The position numbers were made by a program, and so were the translations under genes. Positions 24,666 through 36,933 of a stretch of DNA of 64,000 bases are shown piece after piece. Below the pieces are notes generated by a model. It did not search any database. It was not told the origin of the DNA and saw only the letters and a list, made by a program, of their open reading frames with translations. Numbering within the stretch: the first letter of the stretch is position 1; the number at the start of each line of letters is the position of its first letter. Origin of the DNA: Sapria himalayana (Eukaryota; Streptophyta; Magnoliopsida; Malpighiales; Rafflesiaceae); the NCBI GenBank assembly GCA_029783825.1, contig JAREIK010012209.1:283001-347000 (forward strand), read 5' to 3'.

Positions 24666-25251
24666 TAAAGGTATCAAATGGGATTTGCTGTACTGACATG
24701 ATTTATTTTTTTAATGCATGACATTGCAATCATGCCGTGTCAGATATTACACGGCACGACATGGTTACTCGATCTGCCAGCCTAGCATGGCACGACATGG
24801 TGGCTTTGTTCACCGGCCCAGCACGGCACGGTGGCACTGCTGTGCTGGACCGATGGGATTCTTTCACATTTTGTGAATGAATCCCATTGCAAAAGAATTC
24901 TGCTTGCCATGTGGCCGATTACAATAGGCTATGTGGTAGATTTTTTAAATTAATTGGACCACCCCATCTAATTTTTAAATTAAACATTCAGACCGTGCAT
25001 GTCGTGCTCGACGAGACCCTCATTAGGGGGTCACCCAAGCAGGTTTACTGTGCCACCAGACTTGTCATACGGGTCGTGCCTAGCCTAGCACTGGGCAGAC
25101 TCATGTCGGTCCAATACGACATGAACCATGCCATGGGGTAGCCCAGCTTGACACGAGGCACGATTCTAGATTGCGCTGGGCCTGGCCGGGCCAGACACTG
25201 CTGAACTGGACTGTGCCATGCCCTGGCTGCCTAACCTGTTTGATATCTCTT
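24666..25251. mobile_element. 586-bp non-autonomous hAT (family A) with 7/8 TSD
   Basis: The ends are TAAAGGTATCAAATGGG and, in complement, AAGAGATATCAAAC. The flanks GATACCGC (24658-24665) and GATACCAC (25252-25259) match at 7 of 8. There is no coding capacity. The middle (GGCCGATTACAATAGGC near 24910 and GGGGGTCACCCAAGCAGG near 25025) matches the family members at 12685-13285 and 58723-59717. It lies only 164 bp from the autonomous hAT. Confidence 0.82.
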
Positions 25252-25259
25252 GATACCAC

Positions 25260-26100
25260 ATCTTAAGTTTGGGTATATCTGATTGAGTATAAACACACGA
25301 CAAGCTCTCATAACATCTTAGAGTATTGCAATATATATAAATTGATGATACTACAACTAGATGCAGATTGTCATAAGATGCTCAATAGATTGTCAGATAA
25401 TCAAACTTTTGTTGACTAAAGAAATACATGTGAATTCTATTATCTCATTCCTTATAAATTTTCTTTTCTAGCTGCACCTCGGCATAATCAGGATTTTAAC
25501 CACATATATCAAGCCATTCAACAGGGAATAATAATAGATGTTACCATAGTCACATCACACTGTCACCTATAATGCACATCACATTGTCCGACATATATTG
25601 CACACCACACATTCACACATGTGAAAATTACAGTTTCGCCTACATGGTTGCACTTTGCACTGTTACACTTACTCCACTGTTGCACTGACACCATTCATTG
25701 TTACACTGTGCATACTGCTGCTTCACACTCCGCAGTCATCTTCTCCGCTATTAATGCATGCACACTATTGCATGTTATGCCCGCACATTGTCGCATGTCT
25801 CACACACACACACACACACACATGCCACAGATGCACGTAATTGCAAAACTAGAAATAATAAAATTCACACATGATTAAAAAGAAAGTTATCTATAAATAA
25901 GAAATAAAATGGTTTGAAATAATCAAAATGCTGAAACACACATTATTAATGAGAAACCTAAATCAATAAGTAAAAAATAAAATGATTGAAAAAACTAACA
26001 TGTTAATTGTTCTCATCAAAAAGGTAAAATATAAAAAGAGATAATAAATTTGTAGCATATCTCAACAATGGTCATCTATATGTAGAATGTTGGCTATAAA
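25260..26100. repeat. Repeat-derived stretch with CA-rich block and (CA)n
   Basis: No gene is seen. About 25500-25830 is rich in CACATTGT, TGCAC and CACAC words and ends in a (CA)n run at about 25800-25822. It resembles the complement of the TG/GGTGGTGCA-rich leaders near 28200 and 51700, so it may be an antisense LTR-element leader. The rest is AT-rich with nothing recognised. Confidence 0.4.
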
Positions 26101-26139
26101 TATCTGGCTTTAATATATATATATATATATAATTATTTA

Positions 26140-26240
26140 TCACACCAATTTGAAGATGTCTTTTGTCACTTGGAATATATGGAATGGTGGTAATAATTAT
26201 TCTTATGATGTTGTTATATTAAAATATTTAATAGATTTCA
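26140..26240. repeat. First copy of a ~100-bp direct repeat (second at 26890-26990)
   Basis: CACTTGGAATATATGGAATGG here corresponds to CACTTGGAATATATAGAATTG at about 26920, with further matching sequence downstream. Each copy is preceded by a TA microsatellite. The two copies bracket an LTR/primer-binding-site remnant and lie upstream of the EXO70A1 exons. Confidence 0.55.
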
Positions 26241-26369
26241 AAAGTATGGAATAACCAATATGACAGAGTGAGAATACTTCTTTAAGTTCTTTGTTTACAA
26301 TTTGAGTATATAATAATTAGTATTTTTTTTCTTATTATATATATATATTATAATGTTTTTATTTAGAGT

Positions 26370-26504
26370 TTTCTTATTTTATTTTGTTTGATGGGAGCAT
26401 TCAAATTGAGTTACCTCAATCATTTTTATCTGTTATATAAGAGTGACATGTATTTGTTGTTCATATTGAGTATTTTATTATATTTTTCATTTCAACTTGT
26501 AACA
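26370..26504 (+). mobile_element. LTR 3' end remnant
   Basis: This sequence precedes a primer-binding site and resembles 51500-51628 (shared ATGGGAGCA and TTACCTCAATCATTTT words), so it is the end of an LTR of the copia lineage. The 5' limit is not determinable here. Confidence 0.5.
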
Positions 26505-26516
26505 TGGTATCAGAGT
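26505..26516 (+). promoter_or_regulatory. Retrotransposon primer-binding site (initiator tRNA-Met type)
   Basis: TGGTATCAGAGT matches 11 of 12 bases of the usual plant copia primer-binding site TGGTATCAGAGC, complementary to the 3' end of initiator methionine tRNA. It directly follows the LTR-like end and precedes a leader with CAAACCCTAAAGAGG. Confidence 0.75.
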
Positions 26517-26801
26517 CATAGTTGTGCACGTGGGTGAAAGTTTTCAAACCCTAAAGAGGAGCACAATTATCTGTAACAAATAAAAAAAGTGGATTGTGCA
26601 GCCACACTTGCATGCACTTATTTATATGAGAAATAAAATACTACAAAATTATTTATCAATAATAAAAAAACTCTCGATATATAATCCAAATATAACTAAC
26701 TTATAAATAGGAAATATGTGTGATTAGAGTAACCCATTTGTTGGGGGCCCCCATCATAAAAGTAAAAAACAAAAAAATATAACAAAATCAGAAATTGCAA
26801 C

Positions 26802-26803
<2 letters not shown>

Positions 26804-26892
<89 letters not shown>
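26804..26892. repeat. Compound microsatellite (TA)n(GT)n
   Basis: An uninterrupted TA run (26804-26840) passes directly into an uninterrupted GT run (26841-26892). The purity suggests a young, length-variable locus. It lies 170 bp upstream of the first EXO70A1 exon. Confidence 0.97.
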
Positions 26893-26894
<2 letters not shown>

Positions 26895-27060
26895 TTTAAC
26901 TATTTGAACAAATCTTATCACTTGGAATATATAGAATTGCAGTAGTAAATAGTAATCATTCTTAAGGTGTTATGATCAAATATCTTCACAAGGAGTCTGT
27001 TTAAAATTTGATATCATAATATTCTGCGTTTGTTTACTGTTGATATTCTGACATTCACAG

Positions 27061-27456
27061 TTATCAGTCAACATTGAAGCAACTTTTTCAGGAGTTCAAT
27101 ACAAGCAACCCTGAAGGCCAGTTAGCAACTATAACAGCAAGGATTATGGCTGCACTTCAGAACAACTTAGATGGGAAATCCAAGCAGTACAGAGACCCTG
27201 CACTAACCCAGTTGTTTCTGATGAACAATATTCATCACATAGTGCGATCTGTTAGGAGGTTTTCCTTGTAATTATAGCATGATGCTCAAAAATGGAAAAA
27301 TGCAGATTTGAGCATCAGATAGTTAATGCATTCCTCTTTTTTGCTTTTTTTAACAGGTCAGAAGCAAAGGATTTGCTAGGCGAAGACTGGGTGCAAATTC
27401 ACCGAAGGATTGTACAACAGCATGCTAATCAATATAAGAGGGTTTCTTGGGCTAAG
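27061..27456 (+). CDS. EXO70A1: Two internal exons of an EXO70A1-type exocyst subunit gene
   Basis: EXO70 is the exocyst subunit that tethers secretory vesicles to the plasma membrane by binding phosphoinositides. Exon 1 is 27061-27258 (acceptor TTCACAG; donor AG/GTTTTC) and reads YQSTLKQLFQEF, IMAALQNNLDGKSKQYRDPA and LFLMNNIHHIVRSVRR. Exon 2 is 27357-27456 (acceptor TTAACAG; donor AAG/GTTTTT) and reads SEAKDLLGEDWVQIHRRIVQ then ANQYKRVSWAK. A 98-bp intron separates them. Arginine spans the junction in phase, and no stop or frameshift occurs in 298 coding bases. This is about 98 residues of a protein of roughly 640, from the C-terminal third as I recall the family. The next expected exon (beginning ILQCLS in relatives) and the preceding one were not found in the window. 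It is either part of a live gene with huge introns or a captured fragment. Family assignment is confident. Confidence 0.9.
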
Positions 27457-27659
27457 GTTTTTCTACCTTGTGTCTGAATTTTTCTGTCCATCTCCTGTAT
27501 AATGTTTTGGAACGACTCCAACATCTAATTTTTTGAATATTATTGAAAATTGTACTGCAAGGTATCCTGAATTATAATATTGTCTAGATTTTTTTTGTAA
27601 TTAGTATCTATTTATCTTTTACTTATTGTGTCCAGCTTGTATAAGTCGTGTGTTGGCGT

Positions 27660-27900
27660 TATCTTTAGTTAGAGGTTGCTATTTTTTGTTTATTTTTAGT
27701 TGTATTTTCTGTTTGACTGGAGCACCCAACATATGTTGTTTGTCACATTTGTTTCCTATTTAAGGGAATTCATATATGTTGAGTAATATTATTGTTGTAT
27801 TGAATTGTAAGTTGTTGAATTAAGCTGTTTTAAGTTTTATGTTAATTTAAATTATTGTGTTATTTATTTTCTTCATCAATTGGTAATATGATATCAGAGT
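27660..27900 (+). mobile_element. LTR 3' end and primer-binding site of another retrotransposon
   Basis: AT-rich sequence with LTR character runs to TTGGTAATATGATATCAGAGT. GATATCAGAGT at 27890-27900 is a one- or two-base variant of the tRNA-Met primer-binding site at 26505. It is followed by a leader that continues to about 28700 and contains CCTAGTGAACAAGATCCTAGG. The 5' edge is uncertain. Confidence 0.55.
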
Positions 27901-28700
27901 CATACCCTAGTGAACAAGATCCTAGGAGAGTGTATGTGAGTTAGGGTTTTAAATCTTAGGGAGCATGTGGCATGCTACTATTGCACAACATTGTGTGCAA
28001 CAGAAAAAAAAAACAAAAGAATAAAAAAATATGATATCATAAATAAAAAATTAATGCTTTGTATGCACGTGCATAGTGCAGGCATGCTCACAATGGGGCA
28101 AGAGGTGCATGATTGTGTTTGCACATTAGTGATCAAACATGAGCCTAAGTGCATATCTTTAAGTCGTGTGTGTGTGTAGTGATTTGCACAGGTTCACAGT
28201 AGCGCGAGGTGGCGTGCAGTGGTGCACCGTGGTGCATGCGGTTGCACATGGTGGTGTTTTGGGCAAAAACACTTACTAGGGTTTCGATTGTAAGGGGAAC
28301 TATAGCAATCTCCCAATTCAGCTAAGGGGCGTTAATCTGGGAAAATTAGGTGCTCTAATAACCTTAATTTGGGGTATAAAATTCGAAAATCTTAAAAAAT
28401 TAGGGTTCCAAATTTAACAGCATTATATTGGGCCCCTCAAAATTCTAATTTTGAGGTATAAAATTCGGGGTATAAAATTTGGTGCTCTAATAACCTTAAT
28501 TTGGGGTATAAAATTCGAAAATATTAAAAAATTAGGGTTCCAAATTTAACAGCATTATATTGGGCCCCTCAATTCTAATTTGGAGAAGTTAAATTCAATT
28601 TTGATGATAAAATTTTAAAAATCCTAATTATGGGTCATTAATTATATTTTATGTTCAATTTAATGTTTTAAATTAAGAAATCATAATTTCTGTTTTGAGA
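27901..28700 (+). mobile_element. Retrotransposon leader region
   Basis: It contains a GGTGG/GTGCA-rich stretch (28190-28260) and CACTTACTAGGGTTTCG-like sequence comparable with 51680-51990. No gag could be read. A 132-bp direct duplication lies at 28349-28590. Confidence 0.45.
28349..28590. repeat. 132-bp direct tandem duplication
   Basis: The unit beginning GGTGCTCTAATAACC at 28349 starts again at 28481 and runs nearly identically through GGGTTCCAAATTTAACAGC and TATTGGGCCCCTC. Only a few substitutions and a short indel separate the copies, so the duplication is recent compared with most repeats here. Confidence 0.9.
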
Positions 28701-29120
28701 GATTCTAATTTCTCCTTTTCTAGAATTTTCTTTATATGATTAAATATTGCACAAATTAAATAATAGTCTATTCAAACTGCTAGTTATCTTGTTGTTATAT
28801 CTTATGTTATGTAAAAGTTGTTTCCTATCCTGACTACACTAAACAAATTCTAAGCAAAGTTATCCAGTATCATGTAATATCAGTGTACAGTGTATTTGCT
28901 CTAATTAAAGCATATTGATAACAAATAAATTCTTAAATATTTTTATTGCTGATATTAAAATATGTGTTGTTACTTATATATGTGAAATTATAAGGATAAT
29001 AATGTCTCAATTATATAATAATGATATGATGAAAATAATCAAGTTAATAGTATATTTATTTGAAAACCATACTAATAGATTTAGTAGATGTTTGTAATTT
29101 TTAGTATGATTAAAATGTAT
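28700..29120. other. AT-rich, nothing recognised
   Basis: No coding, structural or terminal-repeat signal could be supported in this stretch. Confidence 0.4.
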
Positions 29121-29395
29121 ACTGATAATGGATCTAGAATATGATTTTAATTGTGATAATATTTCAATATTTATTAAATAGTATAAGAAAATATCATTCA
29201 ATACATGTTTTTTTCTTCATTGAGAATGTTATGTTACATATTGTAGAAAAAAATGATGATATTCATCATATTCTTTTATTGAATATATTAAATATATATA
29301 ATAAAGGGACTCATCATTTTACTCATAAGTTATTAATTGAGATTCTTAAAATAATGGACTATTCTAAGATTTCTCCTTCCATATGCCAATAAGTT
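29120..29395 (+). pseudogene. Possible copia RNase H C-terminal relic
   Basis: Fragments NCDNISIFIK and, further on, FFIENVMLHIVE, then GTHHFTHKLLIEILKIMDYS, are in the order of the YCDNxSAIxIA, DxHFIRExV and ADILTKxL blocks of copia RNase H. The match is loose and frame-broken, so this is a suggestion only. Confidence 0.3.
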
Positions 29396-32300
29396 ATAGT
29401 CTATGTTGTATTAGAAGACAAACTCATATCTTTCATATATGAGATATTTCTCAAACATTGAGAGGGATTCATCGCCTATTCATATTATAATGAGGTATTC
29501 TTTACTTGCAACCCTATAGGAGATGTTCAATTGATGAGTTTTGCTGTTAGGTAAGTTCTCAACTCCATTGCACAGGGGAATATAATTGTTATTAATATTA
29601 AAAATCATAGCATTTTATACAAAATTGATAATATGTGTAACGAGAATTTTACTTTGTCATTTGAAATTGATGAGAGTTTGAAATTTATTTTTAATATTGC
29701 CAATCCAATTTTTGATGTTTCACTTGCTAATAGAAATTAAATGAATGTAGTTATTATTTCTATTGCCTTATGTGATATTTTAGTGGATTTCATAATCACA
29801 AAAAGAGCTCAAGCCTCAAGACAAGTCTCAAAGCATGTTTGGATTGATATATTCTTTATGATGAGGTTCTTCTACTTTTGGTAGAATTATGAACTCACTC
29901 CCTAGTGGCTCTCTTATAGTTGTTGGTGTCACTATGTCTATCTCATATGATTTTTTTTTTATTCTTCATGTTATTATGTTGGTTGCAACTTTGATTGGGG
30001 TTGGATTCTATAATGGTTCAACTATAATTTTAGGGCATAATGAGAGATGTAGAAGAAAATCAAGTGGATCATATATGAGATAATATCAAGTGGATCATAT
30101 ATGAGAGTATTAAAATTAGATATATTTTAGTTGCTAGTTAAAGTTCGTAGTTGGCATTTTGGGCAAAGAACAAATTTATTATTTATTATCAGATTCACTG
30201 ATAAATGATGTTTAATTAATTTATACAAAGTTTGATGCATAATTATTGACAAATTTTATGAGTTAGAGTTAGACTTTTTCATTCTCTTTAATCTATGTAT
30301 ATTGACTTGCATTCTTTATATTATTCTCTTTGTATTGTGAGTATTTCTAGTTTATAAAGGAGTATTCACATTTATCTCCATCTTTTTCTTTGTACGCAAA
30401 TACACACCAATCATGTTAATGAAAGTTATGAAATATTTTATTCATTTTCTAACTTGAACATAATATTAAAATACTAGTTATTGGAATAACCACTACATTC
30501 TTCTGTTGGTTAACATTGTCGATGGTTGTCGCATCAGTAGCATCGTTACATGTATTTATAGTGACTTTTTTAATTTTTTTATCTTTGATAAGTTTGAATG
30601 AGTTTTTGGGATTCCCTTATTTGATACCTATTATGGTCATGATGTTGTAAGGGTTTTGGTGAAAATTGGAAAAAGGGAGAGAGGGAGGAGTAAAGAAAAA
30701 AAGAGAGAAAAAATAAAACACTTTTTATTTTTTCTTAAAATCAAAATATAACCATATATATATAATTTTGGGCAACACACAAGTCAGGTTCTCTCATACA
30801 ATGTAAAAATGGAAATAAAATTTAAAATAAAATTATAAGCTAAACTAAATTTTTTTCTGAGTTGGTGTGTATATGTAACAAATACTTATCTTGAAATAGA
30901 GAAAATAAACTTGTGGTTTTTTGAGAATATTAATAAAGATGTCTGTAATTTACTTGTTGATAGTTATGTAGACAATGACTATTTAATCAAATACTACTAA
31001 TATCATATTTTTTTTTGGGAAAAAAAAATTATATCTCTTGAGTATTTAATTACAATATCAAGTAAACATATAAGATGTTACAAGTCTTTTGGTGGAAACT
31101 TAGTAACTCAGAATAGTTTTAGTTCTAAATACCTAATTAATAATTTTTTATAATCAAAATATTATCAACGCACACTATTAAGAGCATATATTGTCCCATT
31201 AATCCATGTCGGTAAAAATAAAATTTATCTGATCCACATTTTCTAATGCCAAAGGTATAAGTGTAGAACAGAATCTGCTAAATCATATCCTAGAAATTTG
31301 TTTTAAGAAATAAAGTATCTTTGCAATTTACATATCATGTTAGTGCTCCCAAGAATAGTAAAACTTGGTGTTGCTGCATAAATATTTTCTTCTTAAAATT
31401 ATCATGAAGGAATATATCTTTCATGTACAATTGATATACATTTATTTTATGGGATGGAACCATAGAAAACAAGTTAATAGTGGTCATTCAGCATTTACAT
31501 TCCTCCTAAGTAATCTTTATTTTGTTCACTCATCTCCATCTTACTATTATCATACCTAATAGTTTGGAGTAAATTCTAAAATTTAATTAAATTTATTATA
31601 CTCAATTTATTTAACATAGTATGTCATCATATTGGATGATCAAGTATTTTGGAAAAAATATTAGAGATTTCGTAGTTGTAAGGAATAGATAAAAAATCAA
31701 AAAACATAGTGTCAAAATAAAAATAAGAGAGTACTCATCATAATGAGTATTAGGTAAAATATGTTCTTAGTTCCTTTTATAGAATAATCAGAAGGACCAT
31801 GTCACTACTTTGAATCATGTCAATTGACATGATAGGATACTCATTTGAAGAATGTTATGAATTTATTTGATATATATATATATATATATATAACTGTAGG
31901 TTGGGATCATCATGTCTTTCAACTCTCATTTCTACTTCATGAGAAAGTTGAAAATTCACATCTCGCACATACTATGCTCATCTTCTGGAACTAAGCTCTA
32001 GGAAAGGCCTCACTAATTTTTGGATAAGAATTCTCGTAATTTTTTTCAAAATTAATTGTACTAGTAATTTGAAGAGTCAGGATAAGAGTAGGAGTACTAG
32101 TTACCCATTTGTGAGGGGTAATAATTAGAAACCAGAATGGACTTACAACTATGATATCCCAAGGTGCATTCTCTTAAATTGAATCTTTTACAAGGACTTG
32201 TCTTCAATGATGTCACATTCATGTTCATAATGGTTTTTTTGATCTTTGGTGGGTAATACTAATATATGTTATATGTATCTATTTTGTAACTAGGTTGCCT

Positions 32301-33734
32301 AACGAAGGTAAACTTGATAAAATGAGTAATCTAAAGAGAGATCCTTAACAAAACAAGTATACTGGACACTCAAGAATCTTGGGTTGAAGGTGAAAAAATA
32401 TTTTTCGTACATATAAAAGATAATATGAGATATGATATAAGAGAATATATGATGACCCCAAATTAACTAGCAGAGAGACTATGTTTGTTGAATTTCAAAC
32501 CTGAGACCTACCATTATTTAATGAGACACCAATGTACTAAGGCATGATTGTTCAGTAATTCATGTACCAAATATGTTGGGATGGTTGACATGAATTTTTT
32601 GATATATTTGTATTTATTTGAATTTTAAATAGATAGATCTAACTATATGACTATTTTGATAGAATTAGAAGAATAATAGTGAAATTGAATTTATTTTAGG
32701 TGAAATTAGTAAGCTTAGTCGAGCGAGGATTTAAAGAGCAAGAAAGCAACAAAAAATAGTGATATTCATCATATATTAACATGATTACACTTTTTACAAG
32801 TCTATAGAGAAGTAATAGTTTTTCTTAATTGTGATTCTACAAAATAAGTTGCTAATCTTTGTATGTTACCAAATTATTATAATTTTTTTATTGTGCAATA
32901 TTATTTTCATGACTGTGATATTTTTTTGAAGTCACAACCACACTACCGCACAAAGATGATTGCAAACTTATTTTCACGTCATCGTTGCCAAGTACACAAC
33001 TGTATAAGAAGTTGCAACATTTTTATAGTGTTACTACTTAATTAATATAGAACCAAAAATGATATAACATTCAATAATTTTTAGTCATAGTAATATTTTT
33101 TACCATGATTTTGTGATTCAGAGAGTAACTATCTAAGTCGTGGTATTTTTGTTGTTTTGACTTGCATTACTGAGAGTAAAAAATGCCCTAGTGATCATTT
33201 TTGTCATTATAACTTTGTATTATAAAAAGTAATTTTCTCAGTTGTGTTATTCTTACCATTGGTACTTCATGATCTAGAGAGGAAAAACCTCAATCATAAC
33301 ATTCAAGTTGGTGAAACTTTGTGCTCAAGAAGTGAGTTATTTCTATTGTGATGATCATTTGTTGCTGTGACTTTTATGCTATATAGAAGATTTAACAAAT
33401 TAATAAAGTCTCGACCTCAAATCAGCATAGCGACTTTTAGTTTAAAGGATCACAAGAAATCTTGAAGTATAAAACCAACACTTATAGTTTTTCACAAAAA
33501 GAAAAGAGGGAGAATCAAATTTTGAGCCTAAATGCCATAAAACCTTAATCAACATTACTTTCATCCCTCGATTAAGGGTAAATCTAATGCGAACACAAAT
33601 AGAAATTGGTCAAAATTAGGTTTTGAGATTTACATCATCATTAAAGTTATCATTGAGAACTCTCGATTCCACAAGATGCCATTGCCACCAAATATTTTGA
33701 GTGAATTCATTTTTAATTTCAAGCTAAATTAGGA
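29396..33734. other. AT-rich stretch, mostly unrecognised
   Basis: No gene could be supported. About 30280-30460 has LTR-like character (TATAAAGGAG, then a run to TTTCTAACTTGAAC), but no partner was found. About 32640-33460 contains a theme of CATGACTxTGATAT-like words that recalls 62680-63120, suggesting a shared dispersed repeat. A TA run lies at about 31870-31892. The rest looks like old intergenic sequence. Confidence 0.35.
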
Positions 33735-34940
33735 TGTATGATTGGTTTATTATACTTGAGTCATGATGATATGATTTTGTATAATATTTATATTTGTGAT
33801 AGATTATTGTTTAAATGTTGTTGGATGTTATTTAGAATTGAAATTTAAAATTTTTACTATATCATATGTTTATGTATGTTGGTTATGTTGGGTGGTAATA
33901 TGTAGGTTATGAGACACTCTCTTAGGGTATAATAAGAATAAAGTGATATCACTTTTAATCTTAATATGTGAGATAAATTTATATATAAAAATTTGAGTTT
34001 GAGGTAAATTTATTTGTTGTGTATATGATATTTATGAACTTAAAAGTACAATTATATCTATGACCAATCCATTATGTATGTTTTAAAAGAACTGACTTTT
34101 AAGTGATGTGCGAGTTAAATAGAATTTCTAACATATGGATTTCATCATAGTGTGAGAGTCGCATTTTGTCTATAGTGGACGATGATATGTAAGTCATGTG
34201 ACACATACAAGTGGATGTGTTTCGTATGATGATGATAGTTATGTGAGTTATTTACTCTTGTATGATTTTTATATGTGAGATTCATGAAAAAATATATGTT
34301 AATTGACGTGGGTATAATGTGTATGAAGTTGAAATAACAAACATAATTATTATTACTCCCATTTGCATCTTTATGATATTAGAGGTTAAATAATAAAAAT
34401 ACATACACGAAGTAGTTATGGACAGTTAACATATTAGCTAAAAGGAGTAGTCATGTGAATAACTTGTGAATGAAATGATGTGTGATTTCAGCTATAAAAA
34501 TATCAAAGACATAACCATGAGAGTACTATCCTTAGTAGTGTCAGTCTAAGAATAACAACCACCTTGTAAGCGAAAGTGACACTAGGATATTTTTACATTA
34601 ATCTAATATAATATTATTCAAATATTAAAAAAATTATATCATATATACGTAAGTGAGCTAATTATAGACTTTATGTATTTTTTTAAAAATCACTAAATCT
34701 ATTTTCTTGATTTGAATAGTGATTGATTCATTATTGATTGATCAAACTACGTATATAATTTTTATGAGATTAATATTTAGACTTATACTTATCTTTATAA
34801 TTTATATAATCCATATACTTATGGAATCTTATTGAATAAAAATAATTATCTAACGAGCATTTGAAATAATATTACAAACAATAAGTTTTGTTATCATATT
34901 TAATGCATAATAATAACCTCTAATATATGTATGCAGTATA
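33735..34940. repeat. Dispersed repeat R1, copy 1
   Basis: It is matched along its length by 35700-36930 in the same orientation, for example ATGATGATATG near 33760 and 35736 and TTTTTACTATATcatATG-like sequence near 33860. It also matches 46360-47900 and 48540-49280 in the opposite orientation. Inside it a module containing GTAAGTCATGTGAC-like sequence occurs twice about 270 bp apart (33890 and 34180). R1 may be an LTR or a satellite-like unit; no protein was read in it. Confidence 0.65.
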
Positions 34941-35690
34941 AATAGAGTTGTTAAATGGGTCGAGCATAATAGGTATGGTTCATGTTAGATTGGGCATGAT
35001 GCCTTTTCACCAGCTTAGGCATGGTAAAGCATGCTAGGACTAGGAGTTGTGCCTAGCTTGGACAACTGTCATGCATGTTGAAATTTTTTGACACATAACA
35101 ACTCGGTACCTTGGCTCAAGTGGGCTGAACTCGGTTTGTTTGTTTTTTTTTTGCACGTGACTTTCATGCCCCCCAAAATTTGAAATCATGACAACTTTCA
35201 TGATCCTCATATACCCTTAATTTGAATAATTCAATTATAAATTAAATAATGTTGGTCTTGGATCAATGTTGATATGACCTGATAAAAAAAAATATTTTTT
35301 GAGAAAAGTGTACTAGCACAACACTATGGCCATGCCATAACATGCCAATGGCTAATGAGTAATTTTCATTCCCCATTGTGACGTGGCCTTTCATGCCCAT
35401 GTAAGGAATTGACAACGGATAAAATGATCCTCTCTAGTTAAAAAATCAAAAAAAAAAAATTTTTAAAAAATAATTTTCACTTATAAAAAAAATTCTTTTA
35501 ATAGATATTTGATGTTTTTTATTTTCTAATTCAAGAAAAATCTCTCATCTTTTCTCTTTTTTATTATAATTTTATCTCTCAAAATTCAAATTTTTATATT
35601 TTTTTTGTGTATTTAGAATATATTATTTCATAAATATTTATATATTGTAATTGATGGAAGATTTTTGATCTAGGGAATCATGGTTCATGT
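34941..35690 (+). mobile_element. Detached 5' end of a plus-strand hAT
   Basis: It begins GTTGTTAAATGGGTCGAGC directly after R1 and has GC-richer subterminal sequence to about 35430. It then has a CT-rich stretch (35500-35600, TCTCTCATCTTTTCTC) resembling the 5' untranslated leader of the hAT at 23700-23940 read on its coding strand. It breaks off at about 35690 where R1 copy 2 starts. Its first 350 bp match 36934-37330. Confidence 0.6.
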
Positions 35691-35699
35691 CCACAGAAT

Positions 35700-36933
35700 T
35701 ATAGTAGCCAGCAGAGGGTTGATTGTATTTGGGTGATGATGATATGTTTGTGTAACATTTATATTTGTAGTAATATTATGGATTGAATATATTTAGATGT
35801 GGATACTATTTTGAATTAAAATTTAGGATTTTACTATATGTGAGTTTAGACATGTTTGTCATGACAAATAGTGATAGGTAAGTCACGTGACGTACTCATG
35901 AGATATGATAAGATGAAATTGATAATCTTTCTAATCTTAAAGTGTGAAATAAACTTATATGTGAAAATTTAATATTGAGATAAATTTAATTATTGTGAGT
36001 ATCCACGAAATCAAAAATATAAATATATTTATAACCAATCCATTGTAAATATTATAGAAGAAGACTTTCAAGTGGTGTGTAGGTTTAGTAGAATATCTAT
36101 CTAGAGGTTATACCATAGTGTGAGAGTTGTGTATCGATTTTGATGGTTAGTGATAGATAATTCATAGTATAAATGCAAGTAAATGTGTTTCATAAGATAG
36201 TGACAACTCAATTAGTCATTTTTTTATGTTTGATTTTTATATGTGGGATTTTTAGAAAAATGTATACTAATTGTCATGAGTATAATACTTACAAAGTCAA
36301 AAATACAAGCATAATTATTATCGTATTCATTTTATATCTATATGATATTAAAGGTTGGGGATTGAAAATATATTATCTAAAATATGAGCAGATAACATAT
36401 TATCTAAAATAAGAAGATATGTGAATAATCTGTGAACAGAATAATATGTGGTTTTAGTTATAAAATATCAAAGGCATGACTTAGAGGGAACTATTTTTGG
36501 TAGTGACAGTTTAAAGATGACAACCTTTTTTTATGTCAAGACGGTACTAGGGTATTTTCATAGTAATTTTTTATTTATCTGATAATTGAACATAATATTG
36601 TTTAAATACTAAAAAAATATCATCATACAGAAGGAAGTAAACTAATCATAGAGTCTAAATATTTTTTTTAAAATTAAAGTCTATCTATTCAACTCAAGTT
36701 GTAATTAATTTATTATTGGTTGATCAAATTGCTTAATGATTTTTGTTGGATTAATTATTAATATTTGAACCTACTTCTATCTTTATTATTGTATGATCAG
36801 TATACTTATATAATTATATTTGACAAAAATAATTATTCAATGAGCTTTTAAAACTATATTACAAACAAAAAGTTTTAATACTATAACAAAGTTGTAACAA
36901 TGACATTCAATATATGTATGTAGCATAAGTAAA
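35700..36933. repeat. Dispersed repeat R1, copy 2
   Basis: It parallels copy 1 at 33735-34940 to the same junction with an hAT left end (TAAGTAAA/GTTTCTAAATGGG here, TAAATAGA/GTTGTTAAATGGG there). Sharing the junction shows that R1 and the hAT end were duplicated together. Confidence 0.65.

Noticed and set aside
29889..30083. Hydrophobic 64-codon open frame, possible small membrane protein
   Set aside because: It is short, AT-rich, without homology or conserved context, and is expected by chance in this composition.
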